DNA of 64,000 nt, from positions 4,464,001 through 4,528,000 of the forward strand of contig NZ_CP129884.1 of the NCBI RefSeq assembly GCF_030490285.1, written 5' to 3'. Origin of the DNA: Methylomonas montana (GTDB lineage Bacteria > Pseudomonadota > Gammaproteobacteria > Methylococcales > Methylomonadaceae). Positions 36,377 through 46,290 of the stretch are shown one piece after another (position 1 is the stretch's first letter; the number at the start of each line of letters is the position of its first letter). The position numbers were made by a program, and so were the translations under genes. Below the pieces are notes generated by a model. The model worked only from the letters and a program-made list of their open reading frames with translations. It had not been told where the DNA came from and searched no databases.

Positions 36377-38162
36377 TAGAGTCTGCTCAGTAAATCAGCT
36401 GTGGCAATGACGAGCAAATCGGGTCGGCCAAGTTAGAATGGGTGCGCAGATTCGAAATCTTTTGTTTCCAGGCGCGCACGATCATTTGCAGTAACCCGAC
36501 CAGGCGGCATTGACCGAGGGCAAAAAAGATCCCTTGCAGGACCAGCAGGTTCATCACCAAGAAGATGGTGTTGAACCAGGCGAACGAGGTGTTGGCGCGC
36601 TTGGCGCGGATGTCGTTGAGACGATAGCCGTTTTTACCTTGGTCGAATTTGCCTTCGATGGGGATGCGCTGCAGGTATTCCTGCCGGCGCTGTTCTTTGT
36701 CGTGTTTGAGTTGCTCCCGGTTGGCCTCGGTTTCGCGTTTGGGGCGGCCGAGCGGTTTGCCGGCAAAGCGGATACCGTGTTGCTTCAGGTAGTCGCGGTT
36801 GGCGCGCGTGCCGTAGATCGGATCGGCGAGCACCCGTTCCGGATAGTGGCCGTAGCGCGCCAAGTACGCTTCGACTTGCGAGACCAGATCCAGTCCTTCG
36901 TGAAAGGCATCCCATCGCAGGTGATCGACATGAGCTAGGCCTTCGCCGCTCAGGCTGACGCTGAGTTTGGCGCCGAATTCGACCGGCTTGTCCAACTTGC
37001 CGCGCACCATCGGCCGCACATAGGGTTGACTGATACTGACGATGCGGCGGTCGCAGCGGCGGGTCTGGTTTCGATACATGTCCCATTGTTGCTGGTACAG
37101 ATGCTGAATCACCCAGTAGCGATGCAGCAGCCAACCCGGCAACGGCAGCGGCGAACCCTGAGGGATGGGCGCCAAGAGTTGTTCGATGTGGCTCAGGTTG
37201 CGGCGCAGATATTGCCACTGTTGCTTGATGCCTCGGCGTAGCACTTTCCGGCCGGGGCGCTTTTGTTTGGCGACGGCCAGATACGCACTGCGGGCTTTGT
37301 GGCGATAAGTCCTGGGTTTGTCCGTGACCTTCAGGCGCTTGCACAGGGTGTCGATGATCCGTTCCGTTAATTCCCGCGCTTCGTTCAACAGGCTCAAATC
37401 GGTGGGAAAGCGGATGGCTTGTTCGACCACGGTGGCATCCAGAATCAATTGGCCGCGCGGGGCGGCCGGTGCTTCCGGCTCCGGTGCCGATGGGACACCG
37501 TCTTTATCGGCAAAATCCAAGGCCGCTTCGGCCGCCTCGGGCTGAACCTCAGCTTCAGGCGCGGTCACGCTAGCCGCGGCCTTCGGCTCAGACGCAGCGG
37601 GCGTTGCCGCGGCCGGCGGCGTTTCCAGTTTGGTCGGGGTCGGCTTTTGCCCCTCGTGCGCCTCGATGATGGCGCGGTGAAAGCCTTCGAACACGGCTTC
37701 GCCCATGCGCTTGCGCACTTCGACCAATAACGACGGCGCAAACGGCGCCGCCGCTTGGTAGCCGGGCAAGCCGACGAAGTATTGCAGGTACGGGTTTTCC
37801 TGGATTTGCTGGACGGTTTCCACGTCTGACAAACACAGTTTGTGCTTGATGATCACCGCGCCGATTACGCGCCGCGCGTCTTTCAACGGCCGGCCCCGGT
37901 CCGCCCTCATCCCTTGGTAATAGCATTCCGCCAGTTCGTCCCACGGGATGCACTCACTCAGTTTTACCCAGCGATTGTGTTTATCCAGGGCTGTCTCGAA
38001 CGGCCAGTCGAATTCAGCTATCGTCAGTTGTTTTGAGCTCGTGGTTCGAATCATGGCTGCACGGTTTTTGAGGCTAATGGCATGTTTTTCGTGCAGCAAT
38101 TATACCAAAATTCCTCAATAACTACGCTTAATCAATGGGTTATATTTTCTGAGCAGACTCTA
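36377..38162 (-). mobile_element. IS5-type insertion sequence, complete
   Basis: About 1.79 kb bounded by 14-base perfect terminal inverted repeats, TAGAGTCTGCTCAG at 36377-36390 and its complement at 38149-38162. The outermost TA may be the target duplication rather than part of the repeat; TA or short TA-centred duplications are known for IS5 subgroups. It contains one transposase gene on the minus strand. Both ends are intact, so it may be recently active. Confidence 0.85.
36387..38054 (-). CDS. IS5-type DDE transposase
   Basis: 555 residues from ATG 38054 (frame open to 38099 with an earlier ATG). An N-terminal domain (WVKLSECIPWDELA, then LCLSDVETVQQIQENPYLQYF) is followed by an Ala/Pro/Glu-rich linker (about 155-215). 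The DDE core comes next: LILDATVVEQ as first Asp, VLADPIYGTRANRDYL as second Asp, and IEGKFDQGKNGYRL as the C1 Glu region. It is shared by IS5 and IS1182-like enzymes; IS5 is my preferred call. The TGA stop falls inside the terminal inverted repeat. The low-complexity linker is longer than usual. Confidence 0.85.
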   Translation of the reverse strand: MIRTTSSKQLTIAEFDWPFETALDKHNRWVKLSECIPWDELAECYYQGMRADRGRPLKDARRVIGAVIIKHKLCLSDVETVQQIQENPYLQYFVGLPGYQAAAPFAPSLLVEVRKRMGEAVFEGFHRAIIEAHEGQKPTPTKLETPPAAATPAASEPKAAASVTAPEAEVQPEAAEAALDFADKDGVPSAPEPEAPAAPRGQLILDATVVEQAIRFPTDLSLLNEARELTERIIDTLCKRLKVTDKPRTYRHKARSAYLAVAKQKRPGRKVLRRGIKQQWQYLRRNLSHIEQLLAPIPQGSPLPLPGWLLHRYWVIQHLYQQQWDMYRNQTRRCDRRIVSISQPYVRPMVRGKLDKPVEFGAKLSVSLSGEGLAHVDHLRWDAFHEGLDLVSQVEAYLARYGHYPERVLADPIYGTRANRDYLKQHGIRFAGKPLGRPKRETEANREQLKHDKEQRRQEYLQRIPIEGKFDQGKNGYRLNDIRAKRANTSFAWFNTIFLVMNLLVLQGIFFALGQCRLVGLLQMIVRAWKQKISNLRTHSNLADPICSSLPQLIY

Positions 38163-38428
38163 ATTAATGGCTTACCTTGAAAATCCAGTTCATTTTTGTC
38201 CCTGTGGTTTTCGCAATTCCGAAAATTTGCCGATTTTGGAAGATTTAGTCGACCCGCCTTATTAAATGTTAATGCTGGCATCCGATTTTCACAGAGTCAC
38301 TCAATACTGTCGATTAGCCGGTTTCTTGCCGCGTCAGCTCACTCTGGCAATTCCCAACGGCAACATCCTGGGGCGCAAGGTATTTGGATTCATGCCCAGT
38401 ATCGCCGCAGCACCGTTGGCGCTGGATA

Positions 38429-38698
38429 TGTCCCCTCTCCACCGCTTCTAGCATTCGCAACTGGCTGGCTTTGGCGCTGGGCCCGTCAGAGAGCGGCCGG
38501 CGCCAATGGCGGAATCTTCAACAGGCGCCCTGGTGAAAGAATGACCGCCCGTTCGATAAAGTTCGGCAATCCCGTTTTAGGGAAACAGATGATGAAACAA
38601 CTACGGGCGTGTTCGCAGAGTTTGCTCAATTCGTAGTAGAACATCCTGATTCTACAGAGCCGCACATCAGTAACTTTCAGCTACAGCACCAAGGCTAA
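38429..38698 (+). pseudogene. Possible degraded coding remnant, family unknown
   Basis: Frame 38429-38698 has a coding look: SIRNWLALALGPSESGRRQW, then NLQQAPW, an in-frame TGA, then NDRPFDKVRQSRFRETDDE and a tail ending FQLQHQG before TAA. There is no start codon upstream and one internal stop. It lies next to the IS element and before the decayed repeat. It could be the 3' end of a gene broken by rearrangement; I cannot name it, and chance remains possible. The rest of 38163-38428 shows nothing I can support. Confidence 0.3.
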
Positions 38699-38732
38699 TT
38701 TCTTCAAATACCTGAATGGATTCCTCCATTCC

Positions 38733-38830
38733 CTATGCCACGCCGAGCACCAGCTTTCGGCGGGAATAGCCCGAAGGAGGGCAGGATTGCCGATTTGCAT
38801 GCGCTACGGACACGCTTCCCTACCTCCTGC
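38733..38830 (+). repeat. Dispersed structured repeat, decayed tail (copy 4)
   Basis: Shares with copy 3 (47226-47475), in the same orientation on the plus strand, the series GAGCACC-GCTTT, CAGGAT-GCCGATTTGCATGC and the order of these blocks. The palindromic core is missing. An open frame across it (38704-38925, minus) is not credible as a gene. Confidence 0.5.
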
Positions 38831-38911
38831 ATCCATGCAGTCGTCTTTTTCAAAGAGGGGGAATATCTTGGCTTTAGCAGGGATTTAGTTTTAAAGCAAT
38901 AACGCAGAAAC

Positions 38912-39391
38912 CTATTCCAAAACATCTACCGCTTTCCGCCCAAACCCAAAACTTTCCAGCAACATTAATCCCACGCCGATGCAAATCGCCGAATCGGCGA
39001 TGTTGAACGCCGGCCAGTGCCAGTCTTGGTAATAGACATCCAGAAAGTCGATCACGTAACCGTAAGCGACGCGATCAATCAGATTGCCAATGGCGCCGCC
39101 TAAAACTAAAGCCAAAGCCACTGCCATCAAGGTCTCGTGTTTTTGTAAGCGATGCAGCCAGACCGCGATGATACCGCTCATCACCACCGCCAAGCCGGCG
39201 AACAGCCAGCGCTGCCAGCCGCCGGCCTGGGCCAGAAAGCTAAAGGCCGCGCCGGTGTTATGCACATAGGTCAGGTTGAAATAAGGGATCAGCGGAATCG
39301 ACTCAAATAGCTGCATAGAGCCGTCCACTGCCAGCTTGCTGGCCTGATCCAGCACCAGCGTCACAGCGGAAATCCACAACCACTTAAGCAT
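38912..39391 (-). CDS. lspA: Lipoprotein signal peptidase (signal peptidase II)
   Basis: 159 residues from ATG 39391, which overlaps the ileS stop by eight bases. Four transmembrane helices. The catalytic Asp pair sits in the conserved segments [11 protein letters not shown] and [11 protein letters not shown], and the N-terminal DQASK and the VHNTGAAFS motifs are present. It cleaves prolipoproteins before the lipidated Cys in the inner membrane. The ileS-lspA order is standard in gammaproteobacteria. The frame extends to 39469 inside ileS but only the short start makes a proper protein. Confidence 0.96.
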   Translation of the reverse strand: MLKWLWISAVTLVLDQASKLAVDGSMQLFESIPLIPYFNLTYVHNTGAAFSFLAQAGGWQRWLFAGLAVVMSGIIAVWLHRLQKHETLMAVALALVLGGAIGNLIDRVAYGYVIDFLDVYYQDWHWPAFNIADSAICIGVGLMLLESFGFGRKAVDVLE

Positions 39392-42215
39392 AATGACGGG
39401 TCTCGCCATTGCCGGCGACGTTTTCCACGCAACGGCCGCACAATTCCGGATGCTCCGGGTGCTCGCCAATGTCGTAGCGTTGATGCCAGCAGCGCACGCA
39501 TTTTGGATGCTCTGATACAGTCACTTTCAGTTTCACGCCGTCCAGTTCGGTAGCCACCGCATCGTCCGGGCAAAATTGCATATCGGCAACGCCGGCGTTG
39601 GAAGTGATGAACACAAAATGCAGCTCGCTGGCCAGCTTGTTCAGCTCCGCGCCGTAAGCTTCGTCGCAATACAATTCCACTTCCGCATTCAAGGATGCGC
39701 CGATTGCGCCGTCTTTACGCAAGGTTTCCAATTCCTTGGAGACTGCCGTGCGTACCGCCATCACTTTGTCCCAGGTTTCGCGGTTGATCGTCGCGTCGGC
39801 ATCTAGTGGGAACAAGCCTTCGTACCAGGTTTCCAGAAAAATCGACTCGCCACGCTTACCGGGAATGAATTGCCATAATTCATCGGCGGTGTAGCTGGTG
39901 ATAGGCGCCAGCCAGCGGGTCAGCGCTTCGATGACATGGTACATCGCGGTTTGTGCGGAACGCCGCGCCAGGCAATCTTCCTTGGCGGTGTATTGACGGT
40001 CCTTGATGATGTCCAGGTAAAAGCCGCCCAGATCGATGCTGCAGAAATTCAGCACCTTTTGGTAAATGCTCTGGAACTGATAAGCACCGTAAGCGGTTTT
40101 GATTTCTTCCTGCAACTGCCAGGCTTTATCGACCGCCCAACGATCCAAGGCCAGCAAATCGCCCTTGGCAACCAGATGTTGCGCCGGATCGAAGCCGTCC
40201 AGATTGGACAGCAGGAAGCGGGCGGTATTCCGCAAGCGACGGTAGCCGTCGGACGTGCGCTTCAGAATTTCGTCGGACACCGACATTTCGCCGCGATAAT
40301 CAGTGCCGGCCACCCACAAACGCAACACGTCCGCGCCCAGCGATTTCATCACCGTTTGCGGCAGTACCACGTTGCCTTTGGATTTGGACATTTTCTTGCC
40401 CTCGGCATCGACGGTGAAGCCGTGGGTCAGCACTTCTTTATACGGGGCGACATCGTTCATCGCCACCGAAGCCAGCAACGAGGACTGGAACCAGCCGCGA
40501 TGTTGGTCGGAACCTTCCAGATACAGATCGGCCGGGAAACGCAATTGCTCGCGGCGCTCCAGTACGGCGGCATGAGTGACGCCGGAATCGAACCAAACGT
40601 CCAGCGTATCGCTCATTTTTTCGTAGTGTTCGGCATCGGCACCGATCAGTTCCGCCGCATCCAATTCAAACCAGGCGTCTATGCCTTGTTGTTCGATGCG
40701 CTTGGCAACCTGCTCTATCAATTCGCCGGTACGCGGATGCAGTTCGCCGCTTTCCTTGTGGACGAAAAATGCGATCGGTACGCCCCAGGTGCGTTGTCTT
40801 GAGATACACCAGTCCGGGCGGTTTTCGATCATCGCTTCGATACGGGCTTGGCCCCAATCCGGAATCCAATCGACACGTTTGACTTCGTTCAAGGCGGTTT
40901 CGCGCAGTTTGTTTTTCTCCATCGCAATAAACCATTGCGGGGTGGCGCGGAAGATGATCGGGGTTTTGTGGCGCCAGCAATGCGGGTAACTGTGCAGCAG
41001 CGCGTGGTGATGCAGCAATTTGCCGCGCTCGCGCAATACGTCCAGCACCTTATCGTTGGCGGTAAACACATGCAGGCCGGCGAACAGTTCGGTGTTCGGT
41101 AAGAATACGCCGTTGTTGCCGACCGGGTTGTCTACCGGCAAACCGTATTTCATACCCACCACATAGTCTTCCTGACCGTGGCCGGGGGCGGTATGAACCG
41201 CACCAGTACCGGCATCGGTGGTGACGTGGTCGCCGAGGATGATAGGCACTTGCCGGTCGTAAAACGGATGTTGCAGCCATTGGTTTTCCAGCGCCGCGCC
41301 TTTGCAGTAACCGACGATGTGGTGCTCACCGATGCCGTAACGTAAAACGGCGTCTTTCAACAGCGCTTCCGCCAACACCAAGCGTTCGGTTTGGCCATCG
41401 ATTTCGCATTGCACGACCGCGTATTCCAGATCCGGGTTCAGCGCTACGGCCTGGTTGGCCGGCAACGTCCACGGTGTGGTGGTCCAGATCACCACCGACA
41501 GCGGGCCTTTGCCTTCGCGGTCGCCGGCATGATGGCACTTTTCCATGAACGCATGTTCGTCCACCACCTGAAAGCGTACGTCGATAGCCGGCGAATGCTT
41601 GTCTTCATATTCCACTTCCGCCTCGGCGAGCGCCGAGCCGCAATCGGTACACCAATGCACCGGTTTGGCACCTTTGCTAAGATGGCCCTTGGCGGCGATT
41701 TTGCCCAAGGCGCGGACGATGTCGGCTTCAAAGGCAAAATCCATGGTCAAGTACGGATTGTCCCAATCGCCCAAAACGCCCAAGCGGATAAATTCTTCTT
41801 TCTGAATGTTGACTTGTTTTTTGGCGTAAGCCCGGCATTCCTTGCGAAACTCGGCGGGCGTGACTTTGACGCCGGCTTTGCCGACCGATTTTTCCACCAT
41901 CAGCTCGATAGGCAAACCGTGGCAATCCCAACCCGGCACGTAAGGCGCATCGAAACCGCTAAGGGTTTTGGATTTGACGATGATGTCCTTCAACACCTTG
42001 TTGACCGCATGGCCGATATGAATCGCGCCATTGGCGTAGGGAGGACCGTCGTGCAAAACAAATTTAGGGCGACCGGCGCAAACCTCGCGAATTTTTTGAT
42101 AGAGCTGGTTTTCGTTCCATTTTTTCAGCATCTCCGGTTCGCGTTGCGCCAGATTGGCTTTCATTGCAAACTCGGTCTTGGGGAGGTTCAGGGTTTGTTT
42201 ATAATCCATGGTCAT
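39384..42215 (-). CDS. ileS: Isoleucyl-tRNA synthetase
   Basis: 943 residues, normal bacterial length. Class I signature HIGHA near residue 67, KMSKS near 606, the editing CP1 domain between them, and the C-terminal zinc-binding cysteines (CVRCW, then LCGRCV). It charges tRNA-Ile. Start ATG 42215, with a second ATG at 42209 also possible. It is coupled to lspA. The usual upstream ribF is not present; instead about 210 bases of apparently non-coding sequence separate it from a small membrane protein gene. Confidence 0.98.
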   Translation of the reverse strand: MTMDYKQTLNLPKTEFAMKANLAQREPEMLKKWNENQLYQKIREVCAGRPKFVLHDGPPYANGAIHIGHAVNKVLKDIIVKSKTLSGFDAPYVPGWDCHGLPIELMVEKSVGKAGVKVTPAEFRKECRAYAKKQVNIQKEEFIRLGVLGDWDNPYLTMDFAFEADIVRALGKIAAKGHLSKGAKPVHWCTDCGSALAEAEVEYEDKHSPAIDVRFQVVDEHAFMEKCHHAGDREGKGPLSVVIWTTTPWTLPANQAVALNPDLEYAVVQCEIDGQTERLVLAEALLKDAVLRYGIGEHHIVGYCKGAALENQWLQHPFYDRQVPIILGDHVTTDAGTGAVHTAPGHGQEDYVVGMKYGLPVDNPVGNNGVFLPNTELFAGLHVFTANDKVLDVLRERGKLLHHHALLHSYPHCWRHKTPIIFRATPQWFIAMEKNKLRETALNEVKRVDWIPDWGQARIEAMIENRPDWCISRQRTWGVPIAFFVHKESGELHPRTGELIEQVAKRIEQQGIDAWFELDAAELIGADAEHYEKMSDTLDVWFDSGVTHAAVLERREQLRFPADLYLEGSDQHRGWFQSSLLASVAMNDVAPYKEVLTHGFTVDAEGKKMSKSKGNVVLPQTVMKSLGADVLRLWVAGTDYRGEMSVSDEILKRTSDGYRRLRNTARFLLSNLDGFDPAQHLVAKGDLLALDRWAVDKAWQLQEEIKTAYGAYQFQSIYQKVLNFCSIDLGGFYLDIIKDRQYTAKEDCLARRSAQTAMYHVIEALTRWLAPITSYTADELWQFIPGKRGESIFLETWYEGLFPLDADATINRETWDKVMAVRTAVSKELETLRKDGAIGASLNAEVELYCDEAYGAELNKLASELHFVFITSNAGVADMQFCPDDAVATELDGVKLKVTVSEHPKCVRCWHQRYDIGEHPEHPELCGRCVENVAGNGETRHYA

Positions 42216-42425
42216 TGTTGTCTGCGTTTCATTCCAGCGGCCGGGGTGCCGACTTAGGCCGCTGAAAACAACGGTTGCGCCGATTAGCCGTATGATTCTA
42301 ATGATGATATTAAACGCGCGATTTTAGCACCAACTGCCAAGCGCTATAAAGCACAGACTGACCAAGGCCTACAAAGATTATCGAAACGGACAGAGAAGCG
42401 TCGCGCCGCTAACGGGACCGGCGAA

Positions 42426-42638
42426 TCACGCCCGATTACGCAACCAGTACCACCCGTAAACCGCACCGATCAAGATACTAACGATCAGCGCCGTCCCAGG
42501 ATTGTCATACTCGTTGAGCGTTTTGCTTACCATGCTTTCCTGAAAAAGTTGATTAGCGGCGGGGATTTTGGCGGATTGCGCGGCAGTCGTTATCAAGCCG
42601 ATGCAGATCAGCGACCACAATTGAATTTTTTTTGGCAT
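42426..42638 (-). CDS. Small secreted/membrane protein, unknown
   Basis: 70 residues. A signal-like N-terminus (PKKIQLWSLICIGLITTAAQSA) is followed by a short polar segment and a C-terminal transmembrane helix with a basic end (WYWLRNRA). A ribosome site is weak (GGGAATC upstream). The layout suggests a short periplasmic segment anchored at the C-terminus. I recognise no family. It may be real because both ends make topological sense. Confidence 0.45.
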   Translation of the reverse strand: MPKKIQLWSLICIGLITTAAQSAKIPAANQLFQESMVSKTLNEYDNPGTALIVSILIGAVYGWYWLRNRA

Positions 42639-42740
42639 GATAAGATTCCCGCTTATTATTATAGTTTTGATTCGATACCATATTAGCGGCTAATTCTGCT
42701 TTTGAATACTATTTTTTACTCTTCCCGCACGGTGGCCTTA

Positions 42741-43343
42741 ATGCATCAAAAATCCGCTAAAACTTCGGTGAAAATTCACGAGCTCATCGCCAGCCGTTGG
42801 AGTCCTCGGGCTTTCGATGCCGATAAAACCGTCAGCCGCGACAACCTGACAGCCTTGCTGGAAGCCGCGCGTTGGGCGCCGTCCTGTTTCAACGATCAAC
42901 CCTGGCGCTACATCGTCTGCGATAAAGCCAGCGACGCGGCCGCCTGGCAAAACGGTTTGGCGGTCATTGCCGAAAAAAACCGGCTATGGGCGAAAAACGC
43001 GCCGGTTTTGCTGCTGGCAGTGGCGATGGGCAACTTCAATCACAACGGCAAAGCCAATCGTTGGGCCATGTACGATACCGGCGCCGCATCCGTGAGCCTG
43101 TGTTTGCAAGCAACGGCCTTGGGTTTAATCGTGCATCAAATGGGCGGTTTCGATGCCGACTTGGCTAGGCAAACATTCAAGCTCCCCGAAGACTGCACAC
43201 CAATGGCGATGATGGCGGTCGGTTATCAGGCAGAAGCGGCGATTCTGGCCGATGATTTTCAAGCCGCAGAACAGGCCGAACGCAGCCGGGCTGCTTTGGA
43301 ACAACGCTTTTATCTGGGGCAATGGGGCGAGGCGTTTAAATAA
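42741..43343 (+). CDS. Nitroreductase-family FMN oxidoreductase
   Basis: 200 residues from ATG 42741; an upstream TTG at 42702 would add 13 residues without support. FMN-binding motifs: SRWSPRAFD with the phosphate-binding Arg-Ser-Arg type start, AARWAPSCFNDQPWRYIV, and the C-terminal MGGFDADLAR and GYQAE segments. NAD(P)H-dependent reductase of nitroaromatics, quinones or flavins; physiological substrate unknown. It stands alone, convergent with the TIGR03790 gene. Confidence 0.88.
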   Translation: MHQKSAKTSVKIHELIASRWSPRAFDADKTVSRDNLTALLEAARWAPSCFNDQPWRYIVCDKASDAAAWQNGLAVIAEKNRLWAKNAPVLLLAVAMGNFNHNGKANRWAMYDTGAASVSLCLQATALGLIVHQMGGFDADLARQTFKLPEDCTPMAMMAVGYQAEAAILADDFQAAEQAERSRAALEQRFYLGQWGEAFK

Positions 43344-43436
43344 GCACGCTGCTAAAATTCGCGGCTCCCCGTTTCCCAACCAATATGGCAAAGCGGCGCT
43401 AATGAAGAACGCTAAAACATCCTATGCGCCGCCAGC

Positions 43437-44504
43437 CTAAGGCGTTTGGCGTGGCTGATAAGCAAACGGCTTGGCCAATGGCTCGCCGACGAAAATACCC
43501 TGGCCGGGTTGGGCGACGCTTTTCCAATACGCCTCTATCAGGCTGCTGCCGCGCAGATAGAAATACATTAACACGCCCGGATTCGGAAATTTGGCAGGGT
43601 AATTACAAGGCTCCACCACCGCGCCGTAGCTGGCGGTGGCGCCGGCATTCAACCATTCCGTGATATTCATCTGGTCGCTACCCGACATCACGCCGCCAGC
43701 CGAGGTGAGATGATCGGCAATCGCGCCCGGCAAATAGCGGTTTTCCGTAAGGTGCGGCACCTTGGTCAAGCCGGTGAAATAAAACATCACGTCCTGGCGG
43801 CCGGCAATATAGTCTTGTTCCAGATAGTTGACCGGCCAGAAGTTTTTCAGCGCTTCGGCTACTTTCGGGAACAACGCCGCTCTGGAACTGCGAGCCTGGT
43901 CGGATGTTTTTAATAGATAGGCGGCGCCTTGCGGATGCGAATAGTCGGCAGCCACGCCGGTATCGATCAGTTTTTTGGCTTCCTCGAAGGTTTTGCCGGC
44001 CAACGCCATAGTCGGTCGCCAGCCGTGGGCTTTAAACGGTTTGTCGGTTTCCGAAGCAAAATACGGACTGTTACGGGTAGTCTGGCAGCCTTTGGAGCAG
44101 AAGGCCGGATCGAAACCTGCGGCAAAAGCGGTGGTAATCGACATGCAATCCACTCGAAACGGTTGCAACCAAGTCAACGCAAACGCTTGCACATGCGCCG
44201 GGGTTTGCTGGTCAACCTGCTGTTTCAGCTGCTCGAACTCCCGTTTCGATAAAACGGCCTGGTTCGGCGAAAAGCGCAGATGAATAATTTGTTCGGCCGG
44301 GATCCGCCGCTGTTGGCTGTAATACTCCGTAATCTGCCTGCTCAACGGATCGGCGTCGTTGACGATCACTGCCAAATCGTGGCCAGTCAGTGCCGGCGCC
44401 GGCCGGTATAACGGCGAAATCGGCGCCGCCAGCGCCGCTTGATCAAGCAGGCAGGCCAGAATTAGCACTATCGTAGATGATTTAATCTGTTGTGCGAAAA
44501 ACAC
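43437..44504 (-). CDS. TIGR03790-type secreted protein
   Basis: About 355 residues from GTG 44504, which follows GGAG by six bases and gives a clean signal peptide (VFFAQQIKSSTIVLILACLL to a cut after LAA). A frame open to 44666 adds a basic, non-signal N-terminus and is unlikely. The body matches the TIGR03790 pattern: LAVIVNDADPLSRQITEYYS and RRIPAEQIIHLRF near the N-terminus, then TSAGGVMSGSDQMNITEWL and a GASYGAVVEPCNY-type segment. Several Cys residues may pair. The family is exported and of unknown function. Confidence 0.8.
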   Translation of the reverse strand: MFFAQQIKSSTIVLILACLLDQAALAAPISPLYRPAPALTGHDLAVIVNDADPLSRQITEYYSQQRRIPAEQIIHLRFSPNQAVLSKREFEQLKQQVDQQTPAHVQAFALTWLQPFRVDCMSITTAFAAGFDPAFCSKGCQTTRNSPYFASETDKPFKAHGWRPTMALAGKTFEEAKKLIDTGVAADYSHPQGAAYLLKTSDQARSSRAALFPKVAEALKNFWPVNYLEQDYIAGRQDVMFYFTGLTKVPHLTENRYLPGAIADHLTSAGGVMSGSDQMNITEWLNAGATASYGAVVEPCNYPAKFPNPGVLMYFYLRGSSLIEAYWKSVAQPGQGIFVGEPLAKPFAYQPRQTP

Positions 44505-44668
44505 ACGATGCTCCGTGAAAGTGTCAACCGGATTTGCCGGATGCTTCAATTTAACCCGATGCGGGCAAAATACAAACCGCATTTTCCAATTCTTCGACTT
44601 ACGGCAAATTCGCCGTTTACCAATTTCACTCCCGGCCGTTTCCCCGGTTATCATTTGCCTTTTCACTG

Positions 44669-45109
44669 ATGCGGACTGCCATGATGGATACGATAGCCAA
44701 TATACCCACCGTTGCTCATGTGATTCAACAAGCGGTCGCGCCGGTATTTTTACTGACTGGCGTGGCCGGAATTTTGGGAGTATTAACCAATCGCCTGGGA
44801 CGCACCGTGGACCGGTTCCGTTTACTGAGCAAACTCAGCGGCGCCGATGCCGACGCGCATTACCCGGAGATGCAGACACTGGCGCGGCGCGCGCATTGGA
44901 CCCACTGGGCGATCAGCATGTGCACCACTTGTGCATTGCTGATCTGCGTATCCATCGTCGCGATGTTCGTCGGCGTCGAATTTACGATCGATCTGTCGGA
45001 CACGGTATCGCTATTGTTTATCGCGGCCATGCTGGCCTTGATCGGCGGTTTGCTGTGTTTCCTAAGAGAAATCGCGCTGGCGACCGGCGTGATAGCGCTG
45101 CGTAAATAA
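44669..45109 (+). CDS. DUF2721 membrane protein
   Basis: 146 residues (alternative ATGs at 44681 and 44684). Three hydrophobic segments: about 20-40, 80-105 and 110-135. Family blocks AVAPVFLLTGVAGILGVLTNRLGR and DRFRLL are typical of DUF2721. Function unknown. It is divergent from the TIGR03790 gene and convergent with trpC. Confidence 0.82.
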   Translation: MRTAMMDTIANIPTVAHVIQQAVAPVFLLTGVAGILGVLTNRLGRTVDRFRLLSKLSGADADAHYPEMQTLARRAHWTHWAISMCTTCALLICVSIVAMFVGVEFTIDLSDTVSLLFIAAMLALIGGLLCFLREIALATGVIALRK

Positions 45110-45132
45110 ACCTTTCCCGCATCGTAGCGCGA

Positions 45133-45167
45133 CGGATCGAGCCGCCGCTCACGTCCGGCTCGATCCG
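45133..45167. terminator. Strong hairpin between DUF2721 and trpC
   Basis: Twelve-base perfect inverted repeat CGGATCGAGCCG / CGGCTCGATCCG with an 11-base loop, ending one base from the trpC stop. There is no T-tract after it on the plus strand (CTTAAAAAAAC) or on the minus strand, so it is a barrier or transcript-stabilising hairpin between convergent genes. Confidence 0.65.
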
Positions 45168-45168
45168 C

Positions 45169-45966
45169 TTAAAAAAACAATTCGCGCATTTTTTGTCCCG
45201 GCGATTCGGCGCGCATAAAGGCCTCGCCAACCAGGAAAGTATAGATGCCGTTATCCTGCATCAATTTGACATCGGCCGGGGTGTGAATGCCGCTTTCGGT
45301 GACGATCAATTTGTCGGCCGGAATGGTGTTTTTCAGATCCAGCGTGGTTTGCAGCGACACATCAAACGTGCGCAGGTTGCGGTTGTTGATGCCGATCATG
45401 TTGGTGTTCAGCTGCAAGGCCCGCTCCAGTTCGGCGGCATCGTGCACTTCGACCAGCACGTCCATGCCCAAGCCGGTGGCGGTATCGGCCAGTTCTTTCA
45501 ACATCGCATCGTCCAACGCCGCGACGATCAATAACACGCAATCGGCACCCAAGGCCCGCGACTCGTGGATTTGATAGGGATCGATCATGAAATCCTTGCG
45601 AATCGCCGGCAACGGGCAATTTTGCCGCACCATTTGCAGATTGGCTTCCGAACCCTGGAAAAAATCCTTGTCGGTTAGTACCGACAAGCAAGTCGCGCCG
45701 TTGAAGGCGTAATCGACGGCGATTTCCACCGGTTTAAAGTTCTCGCGAATCACGCCCTGACTAGGCGAGGCTTTCTTGATTTCGGCGATGATGGCCGGCT
45801 TTTTCTGATCGGCCTTGCTGCGCAACGCTGAATAAAAGCCGCGCGGCCCTTGCGCGGTACCGGCCAGCTCTTCCAGCATCGAGATCGGTGCATTGTTTTT
45901 CCGGCGCGCCACTTCTTCGGCTTTTTTGGCGAGGATGGTTTTTAGGATGTCGGGGGTATTGGTCAT
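45169..45966 (-). CDS. trpC: Indole-3-glycerol phosphate synthase
   Basis: 265 residues, single-domain IGPS. Family segments: [13 protein letters not shown] near the N-terminus, [14 protein letters not shown] (catalytic Lys), [34 protein letters not shown] and [12 protein letters not shown]. It converts CdRP to indole-3-glycerol phosphate in tryptophan synthesis. No other trp gene is within the window on this side; upstream of it is repeat sequence, so it is either monocistronic or the end of an operon broken at 45967. Confidence 0.95.
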   Translation of the reverse strand: MTNTPDILKTILAKKAEEVARRKNNAPISMLEELAGTAQGPRGFYSALRSKADQKKPAIIAEIKKASPSQGVIRENFKPVEIAVDYAFNGATCLSVLTDKDFFQGSEANLQMVRQNCPLPAIRKDFMIDPYQIHESRALGADCVLLIVAALDDAMLKELADTATGLGMDVLVEVHDAAELERALQLNTNMIGINNRNLRTFDVSLQTTLDLKNTIPADKLIVTESGIHTPADVKLMQDNGIYTFLVGEAFMRAESPGQKMRELFF

Positions 45967-45987
45967 GGTCTGATTTGTTTTACTGTT

Positions 45988-46215
45988 TAGTTTTGTGTCG
46001 CTGTCGCGACAGTTATTTTAGCATCGGGTCTCGGCCCGACAGCCGAGATACTTTCGCTACGAAAACCATCCATGGTTTTCGCCCTGCGGGCCAGCCTATT
46101 GGCTGTTCAAGTTCGCTCCAGGCGAATTTGTGTTTGGCCAAAAGAAAGTACCCAAAGAAAAGGCCACCCCGATGCCGCATTTTCCCTGCGCGCCGGAGGG
46201 GAGAAAACCGTCCCG
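45988..46215 (+). repeat. Dispersed structured repeat, copy 2
   Basis: Contains the core GGGTCTCGGCCCGACAGCCG with its two overlapping hairpins at about 46024-46047, then AGATACTTTCGCTACG, and later the TTTGGCCAAAAGAAAGTACC block and CCACCCCGATGCCGCATTTTC, in the same order as copy 1. An insert of about 70 bases, absent from copy 1, lies between core and second block. It sits directly upstream of trpC's start on the other strand. Confidence 0.7.
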
Positions 46216-46249
46216 GAATTACAACTTATATAGATTGGTAGGTCGGTAG

Positions 46250-46275
46250 GTCCGATTAGCGTAGCGTAATCGGAC
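46250..46275 (+). repeat. REP hairpin 1
   Basis: Nine-base perfect stem GTCCGATTA / TAATCGGAC with loop GCGTAGCG. It is the first of four related hairpins (46861, 47145, 47201) that surround the RAYT gene and its truncated copy. Confidence 0.8.
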
Positions 46276-46290
46276 GCATGTCAGCGACTG

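Noticed and set aside
42216-42425. Possible leader or riboswitch upstream of ileS
   Set aside because: No T-box or known riboswitch core is visible, and the T-box mechanism is not expected in gammaproteobacteria.
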